DNA of 64,000 bases from JAJDTT01 sp022827025 (GTDB lineage: Bacteria > Acidobacteriota > UBA6911 > RPQK01 > JAJDTT01): assembly GCA_965203535.1 (NCBI GenBank), contig OZ241897.1, positions 4,588,001 through 4,652,000 on the forward strand. The letters are read 5' to 3'. Within the stretch, counting starts at the first letter, position 1, and every line of letters begins with the position of its first letter. Positions 33,773-41,817 of this stretch are shown here, one piece after another. The notes under the pieces were generated by a model. It searched no databases, was not told where the DNA came from, and saw only the letters and a program-made list of their open reading frames with translations. Position numbers and translations under genes: made by a program.

Positions 33773-34692
33773 ACCTCCGATCTCCCGGAGCGGCACCGCC
33801 GACCCGGGGTTCGGGGCCGTAACTGACTGAAAGGAAAAAGGATCGGGGAACGTGGTTTTGTGAATCACCGGGACCGCTTTTTGTGAATCCACCCCTCATG
33901 TCCCATTCACATCCCGGAGCGGCCACGTGACCCCCTTGACGCACTGCCGAAACGAGCCTCCATCAGCCTTTGCGACTGACAAGTGCGTTCACCGTCAATC
34001 ACGACCTGGAAGGAGCGATCTTCCACCGCTGGTTGCCCCTCGACCGCCCTCTTCAGGGCGGCCGTCACCCCGCCGTAGGAGTTGAGCAGGCCTTGGTGGG
34101 TCGAGTGCCCCGGATCGACAAGGGCGAAGACGGTCCGGTCGCCCTCGACGGCAATCGGCGGCTTGAGCGCGAAGTCGCGGCGGGTCTTCCCCACCGCTCG
34201 CCGGCACACGCGCCGGGACAGCCGTTGTGAATGGAAAACGAATCTGTCAAGGTTCGAGCGTTGCCCTGAGGTGCTGGCCACGGATCGACACAGCGCAAGC
34301 ACCATGTGTTGCGAACCTGGGGAACAAGAGGGAATGGGAAGAGTGAATTGGCCTTCAGGCGGGAATGCTGCTGCCTGTTTGTCGCCTGTTCAGAACGTCA
34401 AACAATGGGAGTCAACCACTTTACCGATTCGGCGAAGAACCCGGTAACTAACTGAAAACGTTAGCGTTTAGTAGTCTTTGACAGCGAGGCAACGGGGACT
34501 AGAAATCGCCCCTCCTGTGGGCGACAAGGATGTCGCCCCTCCTGCTTGCGAACGGGCCGGTGGCGACATACCCTCTGCTCCGAGTCGAGGCAGCCTGGGG
34601 CGAACCGGTCGCCTGCTGAATAGTCCGCCTCGGCCGGTTTCCGCTACGAGGAGAGTCCGATTCCACCCCTTCTGACCCTGGCTACATCCCAG
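33773..34692. other. Degenerate stretch between the integrase and the symporter
   Basis: A minus-strand frame at 33907-34305 (132 codons) has weak protein character, but I recognise no domain and cannot support it as a gene. At 34490-34560 two short hairpins (GGCGACTAGAAATCGCCC-like and GGGCGACAAGGATGTCGCCC) occur. A GCCTGTTTGTCGCCTGT string at 34374 resembles the integrase 3' end. Confidence 0.4.
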
Positions 34693-36465
34693 GTGCGCGT
34701 CGACCGCTACGACGGTCTGCAGACAGTCGACTACGTGGTGGTCGCCGTCTACTTCGCGTGCGTGCTGATGCTGGGCTACTACTTCAGCAAGCGGCAGAAA
34801 TCGGCGGACGAGTACTTCCTGGCCGGGCGCAAGATGCCCTGGTTCGTAGTGGGGCTGAGCATGTACGCCTCTTTGCTCTCCACCATCGCCTACCTCTCCG
34901 AACCCGGCGAGTTCATCAAGAACGGCATCGGGGTCTGGGGCCGGCAGATGCACGTCCCCTTCAGCGTGGCGGTGGCCGTCCTGATCCTCGTCCCCTTCTT
35001 CATGCGCAAGCGGCTGACCAGCGCCTACGAGTACCTGGAGGAGAAATACGGCCTCGGCGCGCGGCTGTTCGGGTCGACCCTGTTCCTCTGCATCCGCCTC
35101 TCCATGATGGGGATGATCGTCTACACCGCCGCCATCGCCATGTCCAAGATGGCCGACCTGCCCTTCACCTGGGTGGTGCTGGGCGTGGGGGTCATCGCCG
35201 TCGTCTACACGGTGCTGGGCGGCATGCGGGCCGTCATGTGGACCGACCTGGTGCAGTTCATCATCCTCTTCGGCGGCCTTCTCTTCACCATCGGGTACAT
35301 CTTCTTCGACACCGGGACCGGCCCCATCACCTGGCTCCAGGACATTCTGGCGGCGGACCACGAGCCCCAACCCTTCTTTCGCCTGGACCCTTACGTCCGG
35401 GTCAGCGTCCTGGGGATGGCCATCTACGCCTTCGTCTGGTGGGTCTCCACCTGCGGCTCGGACCAGCTCATGGTGCAGCGCTATCTGGCCACGGGCTCGC
35501 TCCGCGCGGCCCGCCGTTCCATCCTGGCCAACCAGGCCGCCGACGTGAGCGTCGGCATCCTCCTGGGCCTGGGCGGAATCGCCCTCTACTCCTACTACAA
35601 GGCCCAGCTACCGGGGACGCCCGACGAGGTCTTCCCCCACTTCATCGCCCACACCCTGCCGCGCGGCCTGGCCGGGCTGGTGGTGGCCGCCCTCTTCTCC
35701 ACCGCCATGGCCGCACTGGATTCCAGCATGCACGGAGTCGCCACCGTCCTGACCGTCGATTTCGTGGGACGATTCCGAAAAGACCCGCTCTCGCAGAAGT
35801 CACAGCTCCGGCTGGCCCGGCTGTTCACGCTGGGAGCCGGCATCTACGCCGTCCTCTTCTGCCTCTTCCTGAACACCATCCCCGAGGGCTCCCGCGGCAA
35901 CATCTTCGATCTCACGACGAGGATCATCGCCTACGTCATCGGGACCCTGGGAGGAATGTTCGTGGCCGCCTTCCTGCGCTTCCGGGCCCGGGGAGCCGCC
36001 ATGGTGCTGTCGGCTTTCCTGGGACTTTCGGTCGGCTTCTACCTCTCCCTGGGACACTGGTTCCAGGATCACCCGGACGTCTTCCTCTACGTCCTGGAGA
36101 AGGGCGAGGAGCCGACGCGATGGGAGCCTCGGCCCGAGGGTCCCAACACCATCGGCTCCAGTCCCGGGGACAATCGCTTCGTCCTGACCGGAGACGGGGT
36201 GGCCCCACGGCATGCCGGCGTGGAGAAGACGCCCGGGGGCTGGTCGATTCGGGGTCTGACCGGGGATGCGGAGATCCGGGTCAACGACCGTCCGGGTTCA
36301 CCCGCCATCATCGCCCCCGACGACGTGGTGACCCTGGGGTCGCGCCGCCTGCTGGTTCGCCTCAAGGCCGTTTCGTGGATGTGGCCGCTGCCGGTCTCCT
36401 TCTTCGTCACGCTGTTGTCGACCCTCATTCTGGGCTGCCTGCCCGGTTTCAAACGGAGGAGCTGA
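34693..36465 (+). CDS. SSS-family sodium:solute symporter with an FHA-like insertion
   Basis: A 590-residue integral membrane protein with a GTG start. Membrane core: LQTVDYVVVAVYFACVLMLG, DEYFLAGRKMPWFVVGLSMY, YTVLGGMRAVMWTDLVQFI and ALFSTAMAALDSSMHGVATV. Between the penultimate and last membrane segments lies a soluble insert of about 90 residues: NRFVLTGDGVAPRHAGVEKT, then GWSIRGLTGDAEIRVNDRPG and VVTLGSRRLLVRL. The RHA string and IRVND/VVTLG order resemble an FHA domain, which binds phosphothreonine peptides. FHA in a symporter is something I do not know from the family. A PPK2 gene follows after 27 bases. Confidence 0.8.
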   Translation: MRVDRYDGLQTVDYVVVAVYFACVLMLGYYFSKRQKSADEYFLAGRKMPWFVVGLSMYASLLSTIAYLSEPGEFIKNGIGVWGRQMHVPFSVAVAVLILVPFFMRKRLTSAYEYLEEKYGLGARLFGSTLFLCIRLSMMGMIVYTAAIAMSKMADLPFTWVVLGVGVIAVVYTVLGGMRAVMWTDLVQFIILFGGLLFTIGYIFFDTGTGPITWLQDILAADHEPQPFFRLDPYVRVSVLGMAIYAFVWWVSTCGSDQLMVQRYLATGSLRAARRSILANQAADVSVGILLGLGGIALYSYYKAQLPGTPDEVFPHFIAHTLPRGLAGLVVAALFSTAMAALDSSMHGVATVLTVDFVGRFRKDPLSQKSQLRLARLFTLGAGIYAVLFCLFLNTIPEGSRGNIFDLTTRIIAYVIGTLGGMFVAAFLRFRARGAAMVLSAFLGLSVGFYLSLGHWFQDHPDVFLYVLEKGEEPTRWEPRPEGPNTIGSSPGDNRFVLTGDGVAPRHAGVEKTPGGWSIRGLTGDAEIRVNDRPGSPAIIAPDDVVTLGSRRLLVRLKAVSWMWPLPVSFFVTLLSTLILGCLPGFKRRS

Positions 36466-36492
36466 ACTGGTATTTTCGTTGAAGAGGTGAAG

Positions 36493-37320
36493 ATGGACGT
36501 ACAGGCCGGGTCAGTCTCCAGCGACGAATTGAGGAAGGGGCCCAAACGCCTCAAGCGGAAATACTACGAAGCCGAGCTCCGGCGGCTGCAGGTGGAGCTG
36601 ACCAAGCTCCAGGACTGGGTGGCCCGGGAGGAGCTCAAGGTCGTGGTCCTCTTCGAGGGGAGGGACGCGGCCGGCAAGGGGGGCGTCATCAAGCGGATCA
36701 TCCAGACGCTGAACCCGCGTCAGGTCCGCGTGGCCGCCCTGGCCAAGCCCACCGAACGCGAGCGGACCCAGTGGTATTTCCAGCGCTACGTGGCGCATCT
36801 CCCGGCCGCCGGTGAGATCGTGCTCTTCGACCGGAGCTGGTACAACCGGGCCGGAGTCGAGCGGGTCATGGGATTCTGCACCGAGGAGGAGTACTGGGAA
36901 TTCCTCTACTCCTGCCCCCAGTTCGAGCGGATGCTGCTCCGGTCCCACCTCCATCTCATCAAGTACTGGTTCTCGGTGAGCGACGAGGAACAGGAACGCC
37001 GCTTCCAGGCCCGGATCCGGGATCCACGCAAGCGCTGGAAGCTGAGTCCCATGGATCTGGAGTCCCGGTTGCGCTGGGTGGAGTACTCCAAGGCCAAGGA
37101 CGCCATGTTCGACAAGACGGACGCACCCGAAGCACCCTGGTACGTGGTCAACGCCGACGACAAGCGCCGGGCCCGCCTCAACTGCATCACCCACCTGCTG
37201 AGCCGGTTCGACTACAACCAGGAAGACCCGCCCGAGCTGGAGCTCCCGCCCCGCCAGGAGGACGGCGGCTACGTCCGGCCTCCCATGGGGATCCAGCGGT
37301 TCGTTCCGGAAGTCTACTGA
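36493..37320 (+). CDS. ppk2: Polyphosphate kinase 2
   Basis: A 275-residue protein starting at ATG 36493 (GTG 36487 is possible); GAAGAGG sits upstream. The Walker A motif is VVLFEGRDAAGKGG, and Walker B lies in FDRSWYNRAGVERVMGFC, both typical of PPK2. PPK2 transfers phosphate between polyphosphate and nucleoside diphosphates or monophosphates; class 1 enzymes of this length usually make nucleotide triphosphates from diphosphates. The gene is 27 bases after the symporter and probably co-transcribed. Confidence 0.92.
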   Translation: MDVQAGSVSSDELRKGPKRLKRKYYEAELRRLQVELTKLQDWVAREELKVVVLFEGRDAAGKGGVIKRIIQTLNPRQVRVAALAKPTERERTQWYFQRYVAHLPAAGEIVLFDRSWYNRAGVERVMGFCTEEEYWEFLYSCPQFERMLLRSHLHLIKYWFSVSDEEQERRFQARIRDPRKRWKLSPMDLESRLRWVEYSKAKDAMFDKTDAPEAPWYVVNADDKRRARLNCITHLLSRFDYNQEDPPELELPPRQEDGGYVRPPMGIQRFVPEVY

Positions 37321-37371
37321 ACCGGTCCGCCGCCGATGTGCGGGACCGGCGCCGTTGCCATCTGACCGACA

Positions 37372-38280
37372 ATGCAATATCCCAGACGCAACTTCTTTCC
37401 CATCGAAGTCACGGAGACCGAAGAGGACTATGAAGTCAAGATCGCTCCCGGTGAAAAAGAGCGGGCCAAACGGATCGCCGGCCGCCGCTGGGACCCGAAA
37501 AGGACCCGTTGGGTGTATCCGAAGACGACAGCGTGTTATCGCCGTTTGAGGCGAGAGTTCCAACGCGATGCCGCAAAATTCGACATCCGAAAACCCCCCG
37601 CTAAACGGACCCCGCCTCCGGCGCCGGTCGATGCGCGTCAGGATGAATCCAATTCCGAGGAGCGTCAGGACCAATCGAAGACACTGTCAGCATCTTCTGT
37701 GCGGGACCGGCTGGAAGGCCTCGACGAAAGTGTCAAGGCGATTCTGAGCATTGTCAATAACGTTGAAAAGTCGGCGCGGCAGACGCAATCGCTCGTCGAA
37801 GATGCGTACCTGCCCTCCGAAACCCGAACTGACGGTGATATCGATCTGACCGAGCGGGCGAACCTCAAAAACCTGGAAGCAATGCTCAAGGAACTGGCGT
37901 ATCACGTGTCGGGCGACCCTTCGTTCAAGATCTGGCTACGAGATCTGGAACCGGTCTTGAACTCCGACAGGTTCGTAATGAGCACACATAACGAAATATC
38001 GAATAATCTTCGACAGATGGTCGGAATCATCGATTCTCCCAGATTCTCTTTTCCCGATATCGTCTCCAGACTGAGAAGCCAACATCTGCTGCCCGTGACG
38101 CGGGATCTGAACGTCCCGCAGATGCTGATGGCCATGAACCATCACAGAAACCGTTTTGCCCACCCGGTCGATTTCTCGGACGCCGACCGGCTCACGCGCT
38201 CAATCATCTACCTCTTCAACCTGGCCCTGGTCTGGAACCACGTCGCCTCCGAACCAATAGACGACGACAGCCTCTTTTGA
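37372..38280 (+). CDS. HARP-like plus HEPN-like protein of unknown function
   Basis: A 302-residue protein. The N-terminus (RIAGRRWDPKRTRWVYPKT) resembles the HARP-type domain found in nucleic-acid annealing helicases and bacterial relatives. A variable, charged linker (about 70-120) follows. The C-terminal region is helical and contains NHHRNRFAHPVDFSD, which has an R-x4-H arrangement (RNRFAH) as in HEPN ribonucleases. The combination suggests an RNA- or DNA-directed effector, possibly of a defence or toxin type, but no partner is seen next to it. The assignment of both domains is inference. Confidence 0.55.
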   Translation: MQYPRRNFFPIEVTETEEDYEVKIAPGEKERAKRIAGRRWDPKRTRWVYPKTTACYRRLRREFQRDAAKFDIRKPPAKRTPPPAPVDARQDESNSEERQDQSKTLSASSVRDRLEGLDESVKAILSIVNNVEKSARQTQSLVEDAYLPSETRTDGDIDLTERANLKNLEAMLKELAYHVSGDPSFKIWLRDLEPVLNSDRFVMSTHNEISNNLRQMVGIIDSPRFSFPDIVSRLRSQHLLPVTRDLNVPQMLMAMNHHRNRFAHPVDFSDADRLTRSIIYLFNLALVWNHVASEPIDDDSLF

Positions 38281-38424
38281 GCGATGGGAGCGAATGGAGT
38301 GGCGACTTTCCAGTCGCCGAAAAGCCTGCTGCGGACCCTGCGGATCCTTCTCGGCGGCAGGCACTCCTGGCGCGAAACCGTGGTTCGGGCTGCGAGACGG
38401 GGGGACAGGAAGTCCCCTCCTGAT

Positions 38425-39020
38425 AGGAACTCCCCCACCGGCCCCGGTCCGGCGAAATCCTGCGAGAAAAGGAGTGGGGGTTTTCCTACCCCCACTCCCT
38501 CGGGGGGACTGAAAGTCCCCCCTCCTATCCGCCCAACTCCGGTCCCACCGGGGCCCAGCGAAAGCAACGGCGGCGAAGAAGGGGACAAGAATGTCCCCCC
38601 TCCGGGTGCCCCATGTTTTTCTCAGGAGCTCCCCTACCGGCCCCGGTCCGGCGAAATCCTGCGAGAAAAGGAGTGGGGGTTTTCCTACCCCCACTCTCAC
38701 GGGGGGACTGAAAGTCCCCCCTCCTATTCGCGCAACTCCGGCCGCGCCGGGGCCCAGCGAAGGCAACCGCGGCGAAGAGGGGGGCAAGAATGTCCCCCCT
38801 CCGGGGGGGCAAGTTTTCTCAGGAGCTCCCCTACCGGCCCCGGTCCGGCGAAATCCTGCGAGAAAAGGAGTGGGGGTTTTCCTACCCCCACTCCCTCGGG
38901 GGAGACTGAAAGTCCCCCCTCCTATCCGCCCAACTCCGGCCCCACCGGGGCCCAGCGAAAGCAACCGCGGCGAAGAGGGGGACAAGAATGTCCCCCCTCC
39001 GGGCGGGGGTTTTCCTACCC
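38425..39020 (-). repeat. Three tandem family A repeats
   Basis: Copies at about 38425-38628, 38629-38820 and 38821-39020, all in reverse orientation and head to tail. Each has the TTTTCCTACCCCCACT, ACTGAAAGTCCCCCCTCC and AAGAATGTCCCCCCTCC hairpin sequences. The copies differ (for instance GGAGACTGAAAG in the third), so the array is not a recent perfect duplication. Confidence 0.88.
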
Positions 39021-39082
39021 TCGCTTAGCGCTAATGGGACGGTAGGCCCACTCTTCACGCCTCCTCAGACACGTTCAACCGC

Positions 39083-40939
39083 TTACGGCAACGCGTAAGC
39101 CACCAACCCGTCGGACGTGACGTTGCTGAACACGTTGCCCCCACCGGCGGCGATCACCACGTACTGCTTGCCCGTCTTCTCGCCCCAGAAGGTCATCGGC
39201 GTGGCATGGGCGTTGGCCTCCAGCAGATCCACCCAGAGCTCCTCTCCGGAGGCCGAGTCGAAGGCCCGGAACCGCCGGTCGTTGGTGCCGCCGACGAAGA
39301 CCAGCCCGCCGGCGGTGACGATGGACCCGCCCAGGTTCGGAGTCCCGGTCTGCGGGACCCCCTTCTCCATCAGCTCCTCCACCACGCCCAGGACGCTCGT
39401 CCAGACGATCTCGCCCCGGTTCAGGTCCACTGCGTTCAGCGTCCCCCAGGGAGGCTCCTGGCAGGGCCACTTGTTGTCCTGCCAGAATCGGCGGCCCGCG
39501 CCCCGGGCGTTCCCCAATTCGGTGACATTTACGTAGAGGAACCCGGTCGTGGGATCGAACGAGGCTCCCGACCAGTTGGCTCCCCCCAGCGAACCGGGCA
39601 GCATGAGGGTCGGTCCCTCTTGCCGGGGCGTGTAGATGCCCTCGTAGTGCAGCGAATCGAAGAGCTCCGAACAGAATTCGTAGGATTCGGGCGTCACCCG
39701 GCTCACCTCGTCCCGGGTCAGGTTGTGCCGCACCAGCGGCGGCGGCTTGACGGTGAAGGGCTGTGTGGGCCAGTTGTATCCGCCCCCGGTCTGGGGCACC
39801 GGGCGCTCCTCCACCGGAAGCACGGGCTCGCCGGTCAGCCGGTCCAGCACGAAGACCATCCCCATCTTGGTGGGCTGAGCCACCGCCGGGACCTCCCGAC
39901 CGTCCTGTTCGACGGTCACCAGCACCGGCTGGGCCGGGAGGTCGTAGTCCCAGGTGTCATGGCGGACCGCCTGGTAGTGCCAGATGAGCTTTCCGGTGAG
40001 GGCGTCCAGCACCAGCAGCGTGTTCCCGTACAGGTTCTGACCGTCACGCTCGCCGCCCAGGGGCGACGCCGTGGGGACGAACACCCAGCCCCGCTCCGTG
40101 TCCACGCTGATGATGGACCACGCGTTGGCGCCGGAACGGTCCTTCCACGAATCTCCCTCCCAGGTCTCGTTTCCCCGTTCGCCGGGCCGGGGGACGGTGT
40201 GGAACTCCCAGACCAGGTCGCCGGTGAGCACGTCCCAGGCCCGAACCTTGCCGCTGGGTCCCTTGTTCTCCTGGCCGGAGCTGAGCCGGGACCCCGTGAC
40301 CACCACGTTCTTGTAGACGGCCACCGGGGAGGTGATCGTGTAGATGCTGTTGGGCCAGCGCGTGGTCATGCCTCCGTCCAGGTCCACCCACCCGTCCTCG
40401 CCGAACCCGGGGATCAGCCGCCCCGTGTCCGCGTCCAGCGCGAACAGCCGGGCGTCTCCCGTCCCCATGAGGATCCGCCGCTGCGGTTTTCCATCGACGG
40501 TCCCCTCCCAGTAGGAGACTCCCCGGTGCTGGAGGTAGTAGCGGCCGTCGCCGCTGCCTTCCTGCGGGTCGAACTCCCAGAGCTCCCGGCCCGTCTCCGC
40601 CTCCAGGGCGATGACCCGGTTGGAAGGCGTGGAAATGTAGAGGACGCCATCCACCGCCAGAGGCGTGCACTCCCACGGAGCCTGCATCCGGTCGGGAATC
40701 GTCCGGTGCGGGCGCTTCAGCTCGCCCATGCGGTAGATCCAGGCCACTTCCAGCTCCTGGACGTTGGTCCGGTTGATCTCGGCCAGGGGGGAGTACCTCG
40801 TCCCGCCCGCATCCTTGCCGTGATAACGCCAGTCGTTGTCCTCCGAAGGATCAGGCGCTGGAACGCAGTTTGCGGCCAATAAAAGCGGGAGCAAGATAAG
40901 CGGGTTTCGCCACCAAATTCCGGTTTTCATGAGGACCAT
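39083..40939 (-). CDS. PQQ-dependent dehydrogenase (membrane glucose/quinate/shikimate-type)
   Basis: A 618-residue protein from the ATG at 40939, with AGGTGG upstream. A signal (LILLPLLLAANC) exports it. The beta-propeller shows the typical blades: INRTNVQELEVAWIYRMGEL, VIALEAETGRELWEFDP, GNETWEGDSWKDRSG and PAVAQPTKMGMVFVLDRLTG. WDYDLPAQPVLV and the final KQYVVIAAGGGNVFSN close the fold. It oxidises an alcohol or sugar, passing electrons to the quinone or cytochrome pool. Its paralogue lies about 850 bases upstream on the same strand, separated by a cytochrome gene and a family A repeat. Confidence 0.88.
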   Translation of the reverse strand: MVLMKTGIWWRNPLILLPLLLAANCVPAPDPSEDNDWRYHGKDAGGTRYSPLAEINRTNVQELEVAWIYRMGELKRPHRTIPDRMQAPWECTPLAVDGVLYISTPSNRVIALEAETGRELWEFDPQEGSGDGRYYLQHRGVSYWEGTVDGKPQRRILMGTGDARLFALDADTGRLIPGFGEDGWVDLDGGMTTRWPNSIYTITSPVAVYKNVVVTGSRLSSGQENKGPSGKVRAWDVLTGDLVWEFHTVPRPGERGNETWEGDSWKDRSGANAWSIISVDTERGWVFVPTASPLGGERDGQNLYGNTLLVLDALTGKLIWHYQAVRHDTWDYDLPAQPVLVTVEQDGREVPAVAQPTKMGMVFVLDRLTGEPVLPVEERPVPQTGGGYNWPTQPFTVKPPPLVRHNLTRDEVSRVTPESYEFCSELFDSLHYEGIYTPRQEGPTLMLPGSLGGANWSGASFDPTTGFLYVNVTELGNARGAGRRFWQDNKWPCQEPPWGTLNAVDLNRGEIVWTSVLGVVEELMEKGVPQTGTPNLGGSIVTAGGLVFVGGTNDRRFRAFDSASGEELWVDLLEANAHATPMTFWGEKTGKQYVVIAAGGGNVFSNVTSDGLVAYALP

Positions 40940-41082
40940 ATGATGCCACCTGGGAGAGTGGTTGTCAGGGAACTTGGGTGGGGACATGGGAGAGGGGACA
41001 TTTTGTCCCCTTCTGGGAGGCTGGACATCCTTAGTCCCCCACACTCCGCGGAATCGGGGGTTAAAAACCCCCGCTCCTTAGA

Positions 41083-41281
41083 AAAACATGGCGCACCCTC
41101 GGAGGGGGGACATTCTTGTCCCCCTCTTCGCCGCGGTTGCTTTCGCTGGGCCCCGGTGGGGCCGGAGTTGGGCGGATAGGAGGGGGGACTTTCAGTCCCC
41201 CCGAGGGAGTGGGGGTAGGAAAACCCCCACTCCTTTTCTCGCAGGATTTCGCCGGACCGGGGCCGGTGGGGGAGCTCCTAT
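41083..41281 (+). repeat. Family A repeat at a gene 3' end
   Basis: Full-length copy from GAAAAACATGGCGCACCC to GGTGGGGGAGCTCCTATAG. The TAG read on the minus strand as the stop of the pentahaem cytochrome gene falls on its last bases. Confidence 0.88.
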
Positions 41282-41817
41282 AGCCGCACGTGGCACACGT
41301 CGCACCCGTTGGACGCCTTCTGCGCCGCGTGACAGTCCATGCAAAACTCCATGGACGTCGGCTTCTCTTGAACCAATACCTCCCGCGTTGACACCGGCCC
41401 GTGACAGGCGGCGCATTCGATCTGGGCGTCCACGGCGTGCAGCGCATGGGAGAACCAGACGTAGTCCGGGACCCGGTAGACTCGCACCCAGGGGATCGTC
41501 TCGCCCGCTTTGGCGGCCTTGGCCAGCTTCAGGATGTCGGGACTGTCGCTCTTGACGGCGGTGTGGCAGACCATGCACTTGGACTCGGCGGGCAGACCCG
41601 CCGTAAAGCCTGGCTCCTCGATGGGATGGCAGAAGGCGCACCGCAAGCCGGCGGCTGCATGGACCTTGTGGCTGAAGGGGATGGGTTGAGGCTCCGGCGC
41701 CTTGTCCTCCGAGCGGGCCGCCCCGGACAGGACGCCCAGGACCAGAACCAGGGCCGCGGCTCCCAGGCGCCACCCCCAGGAACCCGGCTCAAGCCAGCGC
41801 GAAGGCCACGAATTCAT
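41278..41817 (-). CDS. Pentahaem c-type cytochrome, exported
   Basis: A 179-residue protein from the ATG at 41817. It has a hydrophobic signal (RLGAAALVLVLGVLSGA) and five haem motifs: CAFCH, CMVCH, CAACH, CMDCH and CDVCH, with additional His residues (FSHKVHAA, FSHALHAV) for axial ligation, as in cytochrome c3/c7-type proteins. The start overlaps the 3' end of the PQQ dehydrogenase by 29 bases, so it is probably the electron acceptor for that enzyme. The stop overlaps a family A repeat, perhaps a 3'-end extension or loss. Confidence 0.82.
   Translation of the reverse strand: MNSWPSRWLEPGSWGWRLGAAALVLVLGVLSGAARSEDKAPEPQPIPFSHKVHAAAGLRCAFCHPIEEPGFTAGLPAESKCMVCHTAVKSDSPDILKLAKAAKAGETIPWVRVYRVPDYVWFSHALHAVDAQIECAACHGPVSTREVLVQEKPTSMEFCMDCHAAQKASNGCDVCHVRL

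Noticed and set aside
33907..34305. 132-codon minus-strand ORF
   Set aside because: No recognised domain, no good ribosome-binding site, lies in palindrome-rich degenerate DNA; left as unassigned.
31871..34395. Imperfect direct repeat (GCCTGTTTGTxGCCTGT) at both sides of the integrase region as attachment sites
   Set aside because: One copy is within the integrase coding sequence and the other could be an integrase remnant; no core-type identity beyond about 17 bases, so not called as att.
38425..39020. Possible CRISPR array because of tandem repeats
   Set aside because: Repeat unit is about 200 bases and copies are contiguous with no unique spacers; they are tandem family A elements.
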